Shown: positions 1 through 7,041 of the stretch, piece by piece
Layout: each line of letters opens with the position of its first letter
How positions within the stretch are numbered: position 1 is the stretch's first letter
Assembly: GCF_042675745.1 (NCBI RefSeq)
Contig: NZ_JBHTJM010000005.1
Location: forward strand, 186,001-250,000
DNA length: 64,000 bases
Source of the DNA: Pseudofulvibacter geojedonensis
GTDB taxonomy: Bacteria > Bacteroidota > Bacteroidia > Flavobacteriales > Flavobacteriaceae
Direction: 5' to 3'
Made by a program: the position numbers and the translations under genes
Notes under the pieces: generated by a model
Database searches by the model: none
Seen by the model: only the letters and a program-made list of their open reading frames with translations
What the model was told of the DNA's origin: nothing

Positions 1-423
1 CTAGCTTGTTACGCTAGTCTTAACCTAGTTAAGAAAATTAACAAAAAACAAGTTGTATTCATCTGTAATATTAAAACTTATTACGGTTATGAATAGGCCA
101 GAAAGTGAATTTTTATATGTGGCGACTAAGATCTTTAATTTATTAACAACCATTTATGTTGTTAAATATCTAAAACATCTTTTTTTAAATATATAACCTC
201 GTATTTCCGTCTTGCAATAATGATGACTACTTCTTGTTTTTAGAATAAAATGTCGCGTGAGGGGTAGAAGCTTTGTTGAAGTTCTTTTTTGTTTCGTTAA
301 AGCAAAAAAACGACAGCCGAAAACCTGACCACCTTACTAGTGGGCACGTTCAAATATATAATAATCAGTTCCGTTACGGCTGAATATTATCCTAATAGAT
401 TGTTTAATTTAAATACGCTTAAA
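1..423. other. Non-coding leader upstream of slipin gene
   Basis: No convincing gene is seen in this stretch. The first 240 bases are plain AT-rich sequence. From about 252 on, the sequence becomes richer in G and C and more structured (described separately). A GTG at 340 is in frame with the slipin gene but has no ribosome-site support and lies inside the structured block, so I treat it as untranslated. Confidence 0.5.
252..349 (+). ncRNA. GC-rich structured block, possible leader RNA
   Basis: This block stands out from its AT-rich surroundings. Three pairings are visible: CGTG (256-259) with CACG (345-348) closing the ends, GCTTT (270-274) with AAAGC (299-303), and CCAC (329-332) with GTGG (340-343) around a 7-nt loop. 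It ends 75 bases before the slipin start, so it could be a 5' leader structure, a small RNA, or a dispersed extragenic element. The pairings are short and I do not recognise a known RNA family. Confidence 0.25.
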
Positions 424-1521
424 ATGAAAAGAGTACGTATTAACAAGGGGAAAATTGGTTTGGTATTTAAAAATGGAGACTACCAAAAAGTAATTACCCA
501 AGGAAATCATTGGCTATCATTAAGTCAAACTGTTTATGTTTATGACTTAAACACACCATTTTTTGCTCCAATACATTTAGATATTCTACTAAAGGATGAC
601 AATTTAGCTAGTTTATTAACGGTAATTGAAGTAAAAAACAATGAAATTGTATTAGTTTATGAAAATGGGTTGTTTAAAAACACCTTAAATGCTGGTAGAT
701 ATACCTACTGGAAAGGATTAAATACATATAATTTTACAACAATTGACCTCAACAAAATTTATATTACTGAACAAATTGACAAATCATTATTCAGCAATTT
801 TGAAATTAGTCAATACATAAGAACCTTTGAGGTTTTTGCCTATGAAAAGGCGGTATTGTTATTAGATGACGTTTATACAAAGACATTGGAAAGCGGTGTT
901 TATCGCTTCTGGAAAAATGATATTAATATAAAAATTGCCAAAGTAGATTTGCGTCAGCAACAATTAGAAATTGCAGGTCAAGAATTATTAACTAAAGATA
1001 AAGCTGCTATTCGTGTTAACTTCAACACTCAATATAAAGTTGTTGATATTGAAAAAGCTTTGTTAGAAAATAAAGATTTTGAAAAGCAACTATACTTAAA
1101 CCTACAATTAAGTCTACGTAATTATATTGGTGCTTATACTTTAGATGAGCTTTTAGAAAGTAAAGAAAATATTGCTCAAGCTGTATTAAATAACGTATCT
1201 GATTCAGCTAAATCTTTAGGTGTTAAAATCTTAGATTGTGGTATTAAAGATGTTATTTTACCAGGAGACATGAAAGAAATCATGAATCAGGTATTAGTAG
1301 CACAGAAAAAAGCTCAAGCAAATATTATTATGCGTAGAGAAGAAACTGCTTCGACCAGAAGCTTGTTAAATACAGCAAAGCTAATGGAAGACAACAAGAT
1401 GCTTTATAAATTAAAAGAGATGGAGTATGTTGAAAAAATTGCCGATAAAATAGGTGAAATTACTGTATCTGGTAATGGAGGTATGATTGGTCAATTAAAA
1501 GAAATCTTTTCTGTAAAATAA
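424..1521 (+). CDS. Slipin-like SPFH/band-7 protein of the RNA-repair island
   Basis: A 365-residue SPFH-family protein. I start it at ATG 424 (MKRVRINKGK) because the upstream in-frame extension reads poorly. The SPFH part covers roughly residues 135-300, followed by a helical tail rich in Ala, Glu and Lys. The N-terminal half holds three diverged copies of one strand-rich unit, at about residues 8-43, 71-110 and 138-178, each with a Gly-Tyr/Trp core and an Asp-Leu near its end. No transmembrane segment is evident. Slipins scaffold or recruit partners at membranes and occur beside rtcB in some bacterial RNA-repair loci. The two tRNA genes follow within 50 bases. Family call is good; the role is inferred from neighbours. 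Confidence 0.75.
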   Translation: MKRVRINKGKIGLVFKNGDYQKVITQGNHWLSLSQTVYVYDLNTPFFAPIHLDILLKDDNLASLLTVIEVKNNEIVLVYENGLFKNTLNAGRYTYWKGLNTYNFTTIDLNKIYITEQIDKSLFSNFEISQYIRTFEVFAYEKAVLLLDDVYTKTLESGVYRFWKNDINIKIAKVDLRQQQLEIAGQELLTKDKAAIRVNFNTQYKVVDIEKALLENKDFEKQLYLNLQLSLRNYIGAYTLDELLESKENIAQAVLNNVSDSAKSLGVKILDCGIKDVILPGDMKEIMNQVLVAQKKAQANIIMRREETASTRSLLNTAKLMEDNKMLYKLKEMEYVEKIADKIGEITVSGNGGMIGQLKEIFSVK

Positions 1522-1569
1522 TACGATTTGTTTTAACAAGGATTGGTTATTAGGCCAATCCTTTCTTTT

Positions 1570-1646
1570 AGACCTGTAGCCCAACCGGAAGAGGCGCTAG
1601 ACTTAGAATCTAGTTAGTGTGGGTTCGAGCCCCATCAGGTCCACCA
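1570..1646 (+). tRNA. Unusual class-I tRNA, anticodon TAG
   Basis: The cloverleaf folds as acceptor 1570-1576 with 1636-1642 (six pairs; the first pair is an A-C mismatch), anticodon stem CTAGA/TCTAG (1597-1601, 1609-1613), loop CTTAGAA, a 5-nt variable loop, and a T-arm with TTCGAGC. The discriminator is A1643 and CCA is encoded. Anticodon TAG (1604-1606) would read the Leu codon CUA, yet bacterial tRNA-Leu is class II with a long variable arm, which this lacks. It is either an atypical decoder or a tRNA-like RNA tied to the neighbouring rtcB/slipin genes. A second tRNA begins four bases after the CCA. Confidence 0.75.
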
Positions 1647-1650
1647 AAAA

Positions 1651-1721
1651 AAGAGTATTGTATAAGGGTAGTATTTTGGTCTCCAAAACCAACGGTGAAG
1701 GTTCGAATCCTTCTGCTCTTG
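1651..1721 (+). tRNA. tRNA-Trp-like gene, anticodon CCA, weak D-arm
   Basis: Acceptor AAGAGTA (1651-1657) pairs fully with TGCTCTT (1714-1720), with discriminator G1721. The anticodon stem is TTGGT/ACCAA around loop CTCCAAA, giving anticodon CCA (Trp). The T-arm is GAAGG TTCGAAT CCTTC. The D-stem is only T-A and G-T pairs and looks unstable. CCA is not encoded, unlike the tRNA just before it. The loop and discriminator fit tRNA-Trp, but the weak D-arm and location suggest a second, specialised or decaying copy. Whether another tRNA-Trp exists in the genome cannot be seen here. Confidence 0.75.
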
Positions 1722-1745
1722 CTAAATAATTCAATCTAGAAAGCT

Positions 1746-1783
1746 CAAGGGTAACTGTAAGATGGATTAAGCAGTTACTCTTG
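1746..1783 (+). terminator. Hairpin after the tRNA pair
   Basis: CAAGGGTAACTG (1746-1757) pairs with CAGTTACTCTTG (1772-1783), a 12-bp stem with one G-T pair and a 14-nt loop. No strong T-run follows, so it may act as a processing or stability element rather than a full terminator. Confidence 0.4.
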
Positions 1784-1903
1784 TATTTAAAACATTCATT
1801 CATCTATAGTTATTGTCGATTCAACTATGATTATAAACCATTAAACGAACTTTACATTTATAAAATGAATATTTTTTATATTTTTTTATCAAATGTATCT
1901 ATT

Positions 1904-2299
1904 ATGAAATTACTCAAAATTTTACTCATTGATGATGATATTATGACAAATTTTATCAATGAAAAAAACTTACGGAAACATTTTTTAAACAATGAAATAA
2001 AGTCTTTCATTTCTGCAATAAATGCATTAGAATATATCATTTCATCTTTTAAGGAAAATAACACTCAAAAGAACCTAATCTTTGTAGATATCAATATGCC
2101 TAAAATGGATGGGTGGGAATTTTTAGATGAGTATAAGAAATTACCCGATGATCTTAAAGCTACAAATCATATCTATATGTTAAGCTCTACGTGTAATAAA
2201 AATGACATTGAAAAATCGAAGCATTATTCAAGTGTAAAATCATTTTTTACGAAGCCTTTAACTCACGATAATATTAATTTAATTCATTCTAGTATTTAA
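1904..2299 (+). CDS. Single-domain response regulator (CheY-like receiver)
   Basis: A 131-residue receiver domain without an output domain. The start is set at ATG 1904 (MKLLKILLID), which gives the normal first strand followed by the acidic pair Asp10/Asp11. The phospho-acceptor is Asp62 in FVDINMPKMDG. A Ser-Ser after the fourth strand and Lys in FFTKPL complete the active site. The histidine kinase gene begins 14 bases downstream, so the two form a pair. With no DNA-binding domain, output is presumably by protein contact or phosphorelay. The position between odd tRNAs and rtcB may be coincidence. Confidence 0.85.
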   Translation: MKLLKILLIDDDIMTNFINEKNLRKHFLNNEIKSFISAINALEYIISSFKENNTQKNLIFVDINMPKMDGWEFLDEYKKLPDDLKATNHIYMLSSTCNKNDIEKSKHYSSVKSFFTKPLTHDNINLIHSSI

Positions 2300-2313
2300 G
2301 ACCGTTTCTAATA

Positions 2314-3345
2314 ATGCCTAAGCTTAAATCTAAAAGATATTTAATTGTAATTTTTAGTAGTATTTTATTGTTTACTATAGACTTAATTCTTCCATTAGGT
2401 TTAGCCATTGGTTTGCTTTATGTATTATTAGTTTTTTGTTCATTATTATTCAATAAACAAAAATCGCCTATATACTTATCTATTTTATCAACCGTATTAA
2501 CGCTTTTAGGTTTTTTCTATTCAATAGAAACAGCAACTGTAGAATGGATTGTTATTTCTAATAGATTACTAACTATTTTGTCTATATGGGCAGTTGGTTT
2601 TTTATTATTTAAAATAAATATTAAAACCAATAATATTAAAAAAATAAATTACCGATTAGATGAAAAACTAGAAGATTTAAAGTTGAAGAATGAAGAATTA
2701 CAACAATTTTCTTATATAACCTCTCATGATTTACAAGAGCCCATTAAAAACATTTTAAGTTTTACAATGTTTTTAAAAGAAGAAAATTCATTTGATAATC
2801 AAAGTCTTTTTTATCTCGATCAAATTTCAAACTCTGTAAATAAACTATCCAACTTAATTAAGTCTCTACTAGATTATCATTTAATTGGTCAACGATCAGA
2901 AGTAAAAAAAATAAATTGTTCCCTTGTAGTTCATTCAGTCATAAAAAAACTAAACATTGACAATGCACACTTAGAATTTAACAAATTACCTAACATATAT
3001 GGTTTTAAAGAAGAATTTGAAATATTAATTTACAACCTTTTATCTAATGCATTTAAGTTTAATAAAAGTGAAAAACCATTTGTAAAAATTAAATGCTACG
3101 ACAAGGAAAAGTTTTGGCAGTTTTCTATTCAAGACAATGGCATAGGTATAGATCCTAAATACTTTGAAAAAATATTTTTCATGTACCAACAATTACATCA
3201 TAAAAACGATTTTGAAGGAATTGGTGTAGGTTTAACTTTTTGTAAAAAAATAATAGAACTTCATAAAGGCACTATTTGGGTAGAGTCTAATAACAATGGT
3301 AGTACTTTTTATTTTACCATAAAAAAATACATTCATTTAGATTGA
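2314..3345 (+). CDS. Membrane histidine kinase
   Basis: A 343-residue kinase. About the first 105 residues hold three or four hydrophobic membrane segments with no large extracytoplasmic sensor loop. A short coiled linker leads to the HisKA helix with the phospho-acceptor His in TSHDLQEPIK. The HATPase domain shows N-box LLSNAFKFN, G1 box DNGIGIDP, an F-box region and G2 box GIGVGLTFCKKI. The arrangement resembles phytochrome-type kinases of Bacteroidota that pair with stand-alone receivers, here the gene just upstream. The signal is unknown. Confidence 0.88.
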   Translation: MPKLKSKRYLIVIFSSILLFTIDLILPLGLAIGLLYVLLVFCSLLFNKQKSPIYLSILSTVLTLLGFFYSIETATVEWIVISNRLLTILSIWAVGFLLFKINIKTNNIKKINYRLDEKLEDLKLKNEELQQFSYITSHDLQEPIKNILSFTMFLKEENSFDNQSLFYLDQISNSVNKLSNLIKSLLDYHLIGQRSEVKKINCSLVVHSVIKKLNIDNAHLEFNKLPNIYGFKEEFEILIYNLLSNAFKFNKSEKPFVKIKCYDKEKFWQFSIQDNGIGIDPKYFEKIFFMYQQLHHKNDFEGIGVGLTFCKKIIELHKGTIWVESNNNGSTFYFTIKKYIHLD

Positions 3346-3389
3346 ATTAAAAATACTTCTAACTAAGGTTTTTATTAAATTACAAAAAC

Positions 3390-3408
3390 TACGCAATAAG
3401 ATTACGTA
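3390..3408 (+). promoter_or_regulatory. Near-palindrome upstream of rtcB
   Basis: TACGCAAT-AAG-ATTACGTA, two 8-bp arms with one mismatch and a 3-nt centre, sits 40 bases before the rtcB start. It could be a dimer operator. No sigma-54 -24/-12 element of the kind used by RtcR-controlled proteobacterial rtc operons was found here. Confidence 0.3.
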
Positions 3409-3448
3409 TTATGTTGAAACATTTGTCTTGTAATTAAAAACAAACAAA

Positions 3449-4834
3449 ATGAAAACAACAGGAAACACTTTAATTGAATTAGGTTTTAGACCCGGAAAAT
3501 GGTTTACTGAAGCATTAGATCATATCAATCAAAACAATCTAGAAGGAGAAGCATTAACATCGTACTTAGAACAGTTTAAATCTCCACCTATTATAGATTT
3601 ACACGAAGAAGCAGTTCCTTTTACTATTAATATAGAAGCCAACAATGATTTAGAACAAGAAAATGTAGATTCTGTTATTAAAACAATGTCTACTTTACTA
3701 AAAACACCAACTATTGTTAATGGGGCTATTATGCCAGATGCTTGTCCTGCAGGACCAAACGGAACCATTCCGGTTGGAGGAGTTGCAGTAACAAAAAATG
3801 CCATTCACCCAGGTATGCATAGCGCAGATATTTGCTGCTCTGTTATGTTAACCAATTTTGGAGATGCAGATCCTAAAGCTGTTTTAGATGCCGCCCATGC
3901 TAACACACATTTTGGCCCTGGAGGAAGAAGTAGAGAAGATCAATACCGATTTCCAGATGCTTTAAGAACTTCTTTTGAAAATAACTTTTACCTTAATAAT
4001 GATAGAATTCTAGGAATGGCCAGAACTCATTTAGGAACTCAAGGAGATGGAAACCATTTCTTATTTGTAGGGAAATCTAAAAAAACTGGCGATACCATGT
4101 TGATTACGCATCATGGATCTAGAGGTCCAGGAGCAATGTTGTATAAAAAAGGGATGCAAATAGCAGAACGTTTTAGAAAAGAACTTTCTCCAGCAACGTT
4201 AAAGCAAAATGCTTGGATTCCTTATGAAACAGAAGAAGGAAAAACGTATTGGGAAGCTTTGCAAATAATAAGAGATTGGACAAAGTTAAATCACGAATGC
4301 ATTCATAATGCAACCTTAAACAAACTTGGAGTTGAAGCTAAAGATCGTTACTGGAATGAGCATAATTTTGTGTTTAAAGATGGTGATTTGTTTTATCATG
4401 CCAAAGGAGCTACTCCTTTAGATCCTAAGTTTATGCCAGATATTACTGGCCCTAGGTTAATTCCATTAAACATGAGTGAACCTGTGTTAATTGTAGAAGG
4501 AAACACTACTAAAGCTAATTTAGGTTTTGCTCCTCACGGTGCCGGTAGAAACCTGAGTAGAACTCAACATAGAAAGTCTAAAGAAGGGAAAACTTTTGAA
4601 GAAATTTTTAATGAAGAAACTCAAGGTTTAGATGTACGATTCTTTTCTAAAGAAATTGATATTACAGAATTACCTAGTGCTTACAAAAATGCTGAAAGTG
4701 TTAGAGAACAAATGGAAACTTATGGTTTAGGAACTGTAATAGATGAAGTCTTACCTTATGGTTGTATTATGGCTGGAGATTGGCAAAAAAACGCTCCTTG
4801 GAAAAATAGGAGAAGAAAAAGAAAGAATAAATAA
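3449..4834 (+). CDS. rtcB: RtcB-family RNA-splicing ligase
   Basis: RtcB joins RNA 2',3'-cyclic phosphate or 3'-phosphate ends to 5'-OH ends using GTP and Mn2+. At 461 residues this protein is longer than the roughly 400-residue E. coli enzyme. The expected active-site residues are present: Asp127 and Cys130 in SADICC, Asn202-His203 in GDGNHF, His221-222 in THHGSRG, His305 in NEHNF, and His363 in HGAGR, the motif I associate with the guanylylated histidine. The C-terminus is an Arg/Lys-rich tail that could bind RNA. It lies in a locus with slipin, tRNA-like genes, a phosphoesterase and a DUF434 protein. The family is certain; the natural substrate is unknown. Confidence 0.95.
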   Translation: MKTTGNTLIELGFRPGKWFTEALDHINQNNLEGEALTSYLEQFKSPPIIDLHEEAVPFTINIEANNDLEQENVDSVIKTMSTLLKTPTIVNGAIMPDACPAGPNGTIPVGGVAVTKNAIHPGMHSADICCSVMLTNFGDADPKAVLDAAHANTHFGPGGRSREDQYRFPDALRTSFENNFYLNNDRILGMARTHLGTQGDGNHFLFVGKSKKTGDTMLITHHGSRGPGAMLYKKGMQIAERFRKELSPATLKQNAWIPYETEEGKTYWEALQIIRDWTKLNHECIHNATLNKLGVEAKDRYWNEHNFVFKDGDLFYHAKGATPLDPKFMPDITGPRLIPLNMSEPVLIVEGNTTKANLGFAPHGAGRNLSRTQHRKSKEGKTFEEIFNEETQGLDVRFFSKEIDITELPSAYKNAESVREQMETYGLGTVIDEVLPYGCIMAGDWQKNAPWKNRRRKRKNK

Positions 4835-4882
4835 CCCAATGCTGATTAGATAACTAGTCAGCATTTTTAAAATTTAGAAATC

Positions 4883-5446
4883 ATGCAAAACATATATTTT
4901 ACATCAGACCATCACTTTGGTCACACTAACATTCTTAAGTACTCTAACCGACCCTTTAAATCGGCAGAAGAAATGGATGAAGAACTTATTAAACGCTGGA
5001 ACAGCAAAGTTCAACCCAATGATATTGTCTATCATTTAGGAGATGTAGCTATGACTAAAAATCCAGAAGGAATTGGAGATATTTTAAACAGATTAAATGG
5101 CAAAATCTACCTTATAAAAGGTAACCACGAGCATTCTGCCCTTAAACACAAAGGTCGATTTGAATGGATTAAAGATTACCACGAACTAAAAGTAAAAGAT
5201 GAAGAAGCACCTAATGGTAGCCAAAAAATTATTTTACTTCATTACGCTATGAAAGTATGGCGATCGTCATTTAGAGGTACGTGGCATTTATACGGTCACT
5301 CTCATGGTAGTTTACCAGACGACCCTAATAGCCTTTCTTTTGATGTGGGTGTAGATTGCCACGATTACTACCCAATTTCTTACGAGGAAGTTAAGGCAAT
5401 TATGAAACAAAAAACATGGACACCTCCTTTTGAAAATAGAAACTAG
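4883..5446 (+). CDS. Calcineurin-like metallophosphoesterase
   Basis: A 187-residue minimal metallophosphoesterase with the dimetal motifs in order: Asp9 and His11 in TSDHHFGH, LGDVAM, KGNHEH, LHYAM and YGHSHGS. It begins 48 bases after rtcB on the same strand, so co-expression is likely. Many stand-alone enzymes of this type are annotated only as phosphoesterases. Next to rtcB, an attractive inference is end processing, such as opening 2',3'-cyclic phosphates or removing terminal phosphates, but nothing in the sequence proves an RNA substrate. Confidence 0.88.
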   Translation: MQNIYFTSDHHFGHTNILKYSNRPFKSAEEMDEELIKRWNSKVQPNDIVYHLGDVAMTKNPEGIGDILNRLNGKIYLIKGNHEHSALKHKGRFEWIKDYHELKVKDEEAPNGSQKIILLHYAMKVWRSSFRGTWHLYGHSHGSLPDDPNSLSFDVGVDCHDYYPISYEEVKAIMKQKTWTPPFENRN

Positions 5447-5455
5447 AAACCATAA

Positions 5456-5513
5456 AAACCACTACAAACATTCACTAATTAATAGTGTTCAATTTTATAA
5501 ACTGTAGTGGTTT
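5456..5513 (+). terminator. Nested hairpin after phosphoesterase gene
   Basis: AAACCACTACA (5456-5466) pairs with TGTAGTGGTTT (5503-5513), enclosing a second hairpin CACTA-ATTAA-TAGTG (5473-5487). It is placed like a terminator at the 3' end of the rtcB / phosphoesterase unit, though the T-run is short. Confidence 0.5.
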
Positions 5514-5617
5514 GATATGGTTTAAATCGTGAATATTGATTTTTTACTATCTTTACACCAGTTCATTGACACCGTTCTAATGGTTTTTGATTATGTATTA
5601 ATTTAAAACTATATATT

Positions 5618-5914
5618 ATGAATTGGAAAATTCAAAAACTATTGAATGGAGAGACCATTGTCTCAAAAGAAGCCGGTAATTCTATGTTACCATTATTAAA
5701 GTCTAAACAACCTGTGATGCTTCAACCCATTAATTGGGAAGAATGTAATGCTGGAGATATAGTCTTTTGTAAAGTAAGAGGAAACTGTTATACGCATTTA
5801 GTAAAAGGAAAAAATGTGAAAAGAGGACTCTTAATTGGTAACAACCATGGACGAATTAACGGTTGGACTAAAAATGTTTATGGCAAGGTAATAGAGATTT
5901 TACCTATGTCTTAA
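5618..5914 (+). CDS. Small S24/S26-fold (LexA/signal-peptidase-like) protein
   Basis: A 98-residue protein resembling the catalytic fold of S24/S26 peptidases. AGNSMLPLL near residue 20 matches the catalytic-Ser motif, the middle contains a Gly-Asp-Ile turn (AGDIVFCKV) typical of the family, and the end (IGNNHGRINGW, YGKVIEI) fits the conserved last strands. A Lys in HLVKGK is a candidate general base. There is no DNA-binding domain and no membrane anchor, so it is neither a full repressor nor a signal peptidase. It sits between the rtcB unit and the DUF434 gene, with its own terminator directly after the stop. Confidence 0.65.
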   Translation: MNWKIQKLLNGETIVSKEAGNSMLPLLKSKQPVMLQPINWEECNAGDIVFCKVRGNCYTHLVKGKNVKRGLLIGNNHGRINGWTKNVYGKVIEILPMS

Positions 5915-5918
5915 TTGT

Positions 5919-5939
5919 AGCGCGAGAAGCGCTTTTTTT
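5919..5939 (+). terminator. Rho-independent terminator
   Basis: AGCGC (5919-5923) pairs with GCGCT (5929-5933) around GAGAA, followed by a run of seven T. It ends the S24/S26-like gene. The TTG proposed as start of the next gene lies inside the T-run. Confidence 0.8.
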
Positions 5940-6324
5940 GTTTATATACTTTTTGAATCAGATATTTGATTATACATATCGATTTTTAATATACCTCTCT
6001 AAAGTTACTGGTTTCACCTATCGTGAAATCAATATTATTGTTTGGTTTTATCTTATACCATTTATTTGGTTTATGCTGATAGACAAAATCAAACACACAA
6101 ATCGTTATAAAATAATTGGAAGCGGTATTATGTTTTTGTCTTTTATTCTAATTCCAAACTTTAAATTATTCTCTCACAACCTATTTGAGTACTCAGCAAA
6201 TTTTCTAAAAAGTTTTGGTTTTATGGGACTAAACTACATATACTCTTCTGTAGTTTTTTGTCTGTTTATACCTTTACTTTTTAGTGTTTTCTTAATTAGA
6301 AAAGCTTATTTCAATAAAAAATAA
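5938..6324 (+). CDS. Small integral membrane protein, unknown
   Basis: A 128-residue hydrophobic protein with about three or four membrane helices (around residues 30-50, 60-78 and 95-122) and a basic C-terminus. I do not recognise a family. The start is uncertain: TTG 5938 overlaps the terminator T-run, and the first in-frame ATG comes only after about 45 residues. The DUF434 gene begins three bases after its stop, which argues for co-translation and links it to the island. Confidence 0.5.
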   Translation: MFIYFLNQIFDYTYRFLIYLSKVTGFTYREINIIVWFYLIPFIWFMLIDKIKHTNRYKIIGSGIMFLSFILIPNFKLFSHNLFEYSANFLKSFGFMGLNYIYSSVVFCLFIPLLFSVFLIRKAYFNKK

Positions 6325-6327
6325 AAC

Positions 6328-7041
6328 ATGACCACAAGAAACCGAGGTAAAGAAGGAAGTGATGATAGGCTTTTTGGTGACCCAAAAATGCAAAAAAAGC
6401 TTAAAGAAGCTACTCAAGATATGTGTTATTTACTAACACGCGGATTTGCTGAAAAATCTTCAGTTCAACTAGTAGGTAATAGATACCGGCTGAATGTTAG
6501 ACAACAAAAAGCATTAATGGGTATGAGTGCAGGTAAGCAATATTTAGAGTTAAGAAAAGCTAAAGAACTCCATACAAACGAACTTAAAAACAAAACCGTT
6601 TTAATAGACGGATTTAACCTTTTAATTACCCTAGAAAGTGCTTTATCTGGAGCTTACCTTTTTAAAGGTGTGGATGGTAATTATAGGGATGTATCTAGTG
6701 TACACGGAACTTATAAAAGAGTACAAAAAACGAATGATGCTTTACAAATTATTGGTAAAATCTTAATGCAATTAGGCGTTAGTAAAGTTCATTGGTATTT
6801 CGACCAGCCGGTTTCTAATAGTGGTAAATTAAAAACCCAATTAAGAGAACTGGCAGAACAAAAAAACTATCCTTGGGAAATTAGCTTAGATCATAATCCT
6901 GATAAAGTATTAGCGGCTTCTCAAGAAATTGTTATTAGTTCTGATGCTTGGATTTTAAACGAATGCCAACAGTGGTTTAACTTATGTGGTTATATAATTG
7001 AGAATTGTATTGAGGAATCGAATATTGTTTCGGCTGTTTAA
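6328..7041 (+). CDS. DUF434/DUF5616 protein, putative PIN-like nuclease
   Basis: A 237-residue protein. The N-terminal part (about 10-75) fits DUF434, with a Gly-Phe segment and RYRLNVRQQKALMG. The C-terminal part (about 88-235) fits DUF5616, with VLIDGFNLLI, WYFDQPVSNSG and ISSDAWI, which place conserved Asp residues as in PIN-like nucleases. I infer an RNA-cleaving or RNA-trimming role. It is packed against the small membrane protein (3-base gap), downstream of rtcB and the phosphoesterase. Its stop overlaps the end of the convergent Gre-like gene by 4 bases. Function is not established. Confidence 0.65.
   Translation: MTTRNRGKEGSDDRLFGDPKMQKKLKEATQDMCYLLTRGFAEKSSVQLVGNRYRLNVRQQKALMGMSAGKQYLELRKAKELHTNELKNKTVLIDGFNLLITLESALSGAYLFKGVDGNYRDVSSVHGTYKRVQKTNDALQIIGKILMQLGVSKVHWYFDQPVSNSGKLKTQLRELAEQKNYPWEISLDHNPDKVLAASQEIVISSDAWILNECQQWFNLCGYIIENCIEESNIVSAV

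Noticed and set aside
340..423. Upstream GTG extension of the slipin gene
   Set aside because: It starts inside the structured block, lacks ribosome-site support, and adds a poorly ordered segment before a good ATG.
1604..1606. TAG anticodon read as an amber suppressor
   Set aside because: An anticodon written TAG 5'-3' reads codon CUA (Leu). A suppressor of UAG would carry CTA.
1603..1803. Open frame on the minus strand across the tRNA pair
   Set aside because: It is the antisense reading of two tRNA genes; its 'GFEPS' and 'GLEPT' phrases are typical of translated tRNA T-arms.
3346..3448. Sigma-54/RtcR-type promoter before rtcB
   Set aside because: No GG-N10-GC type -24/-12 element could be found, and no RtcR gene is nearby.
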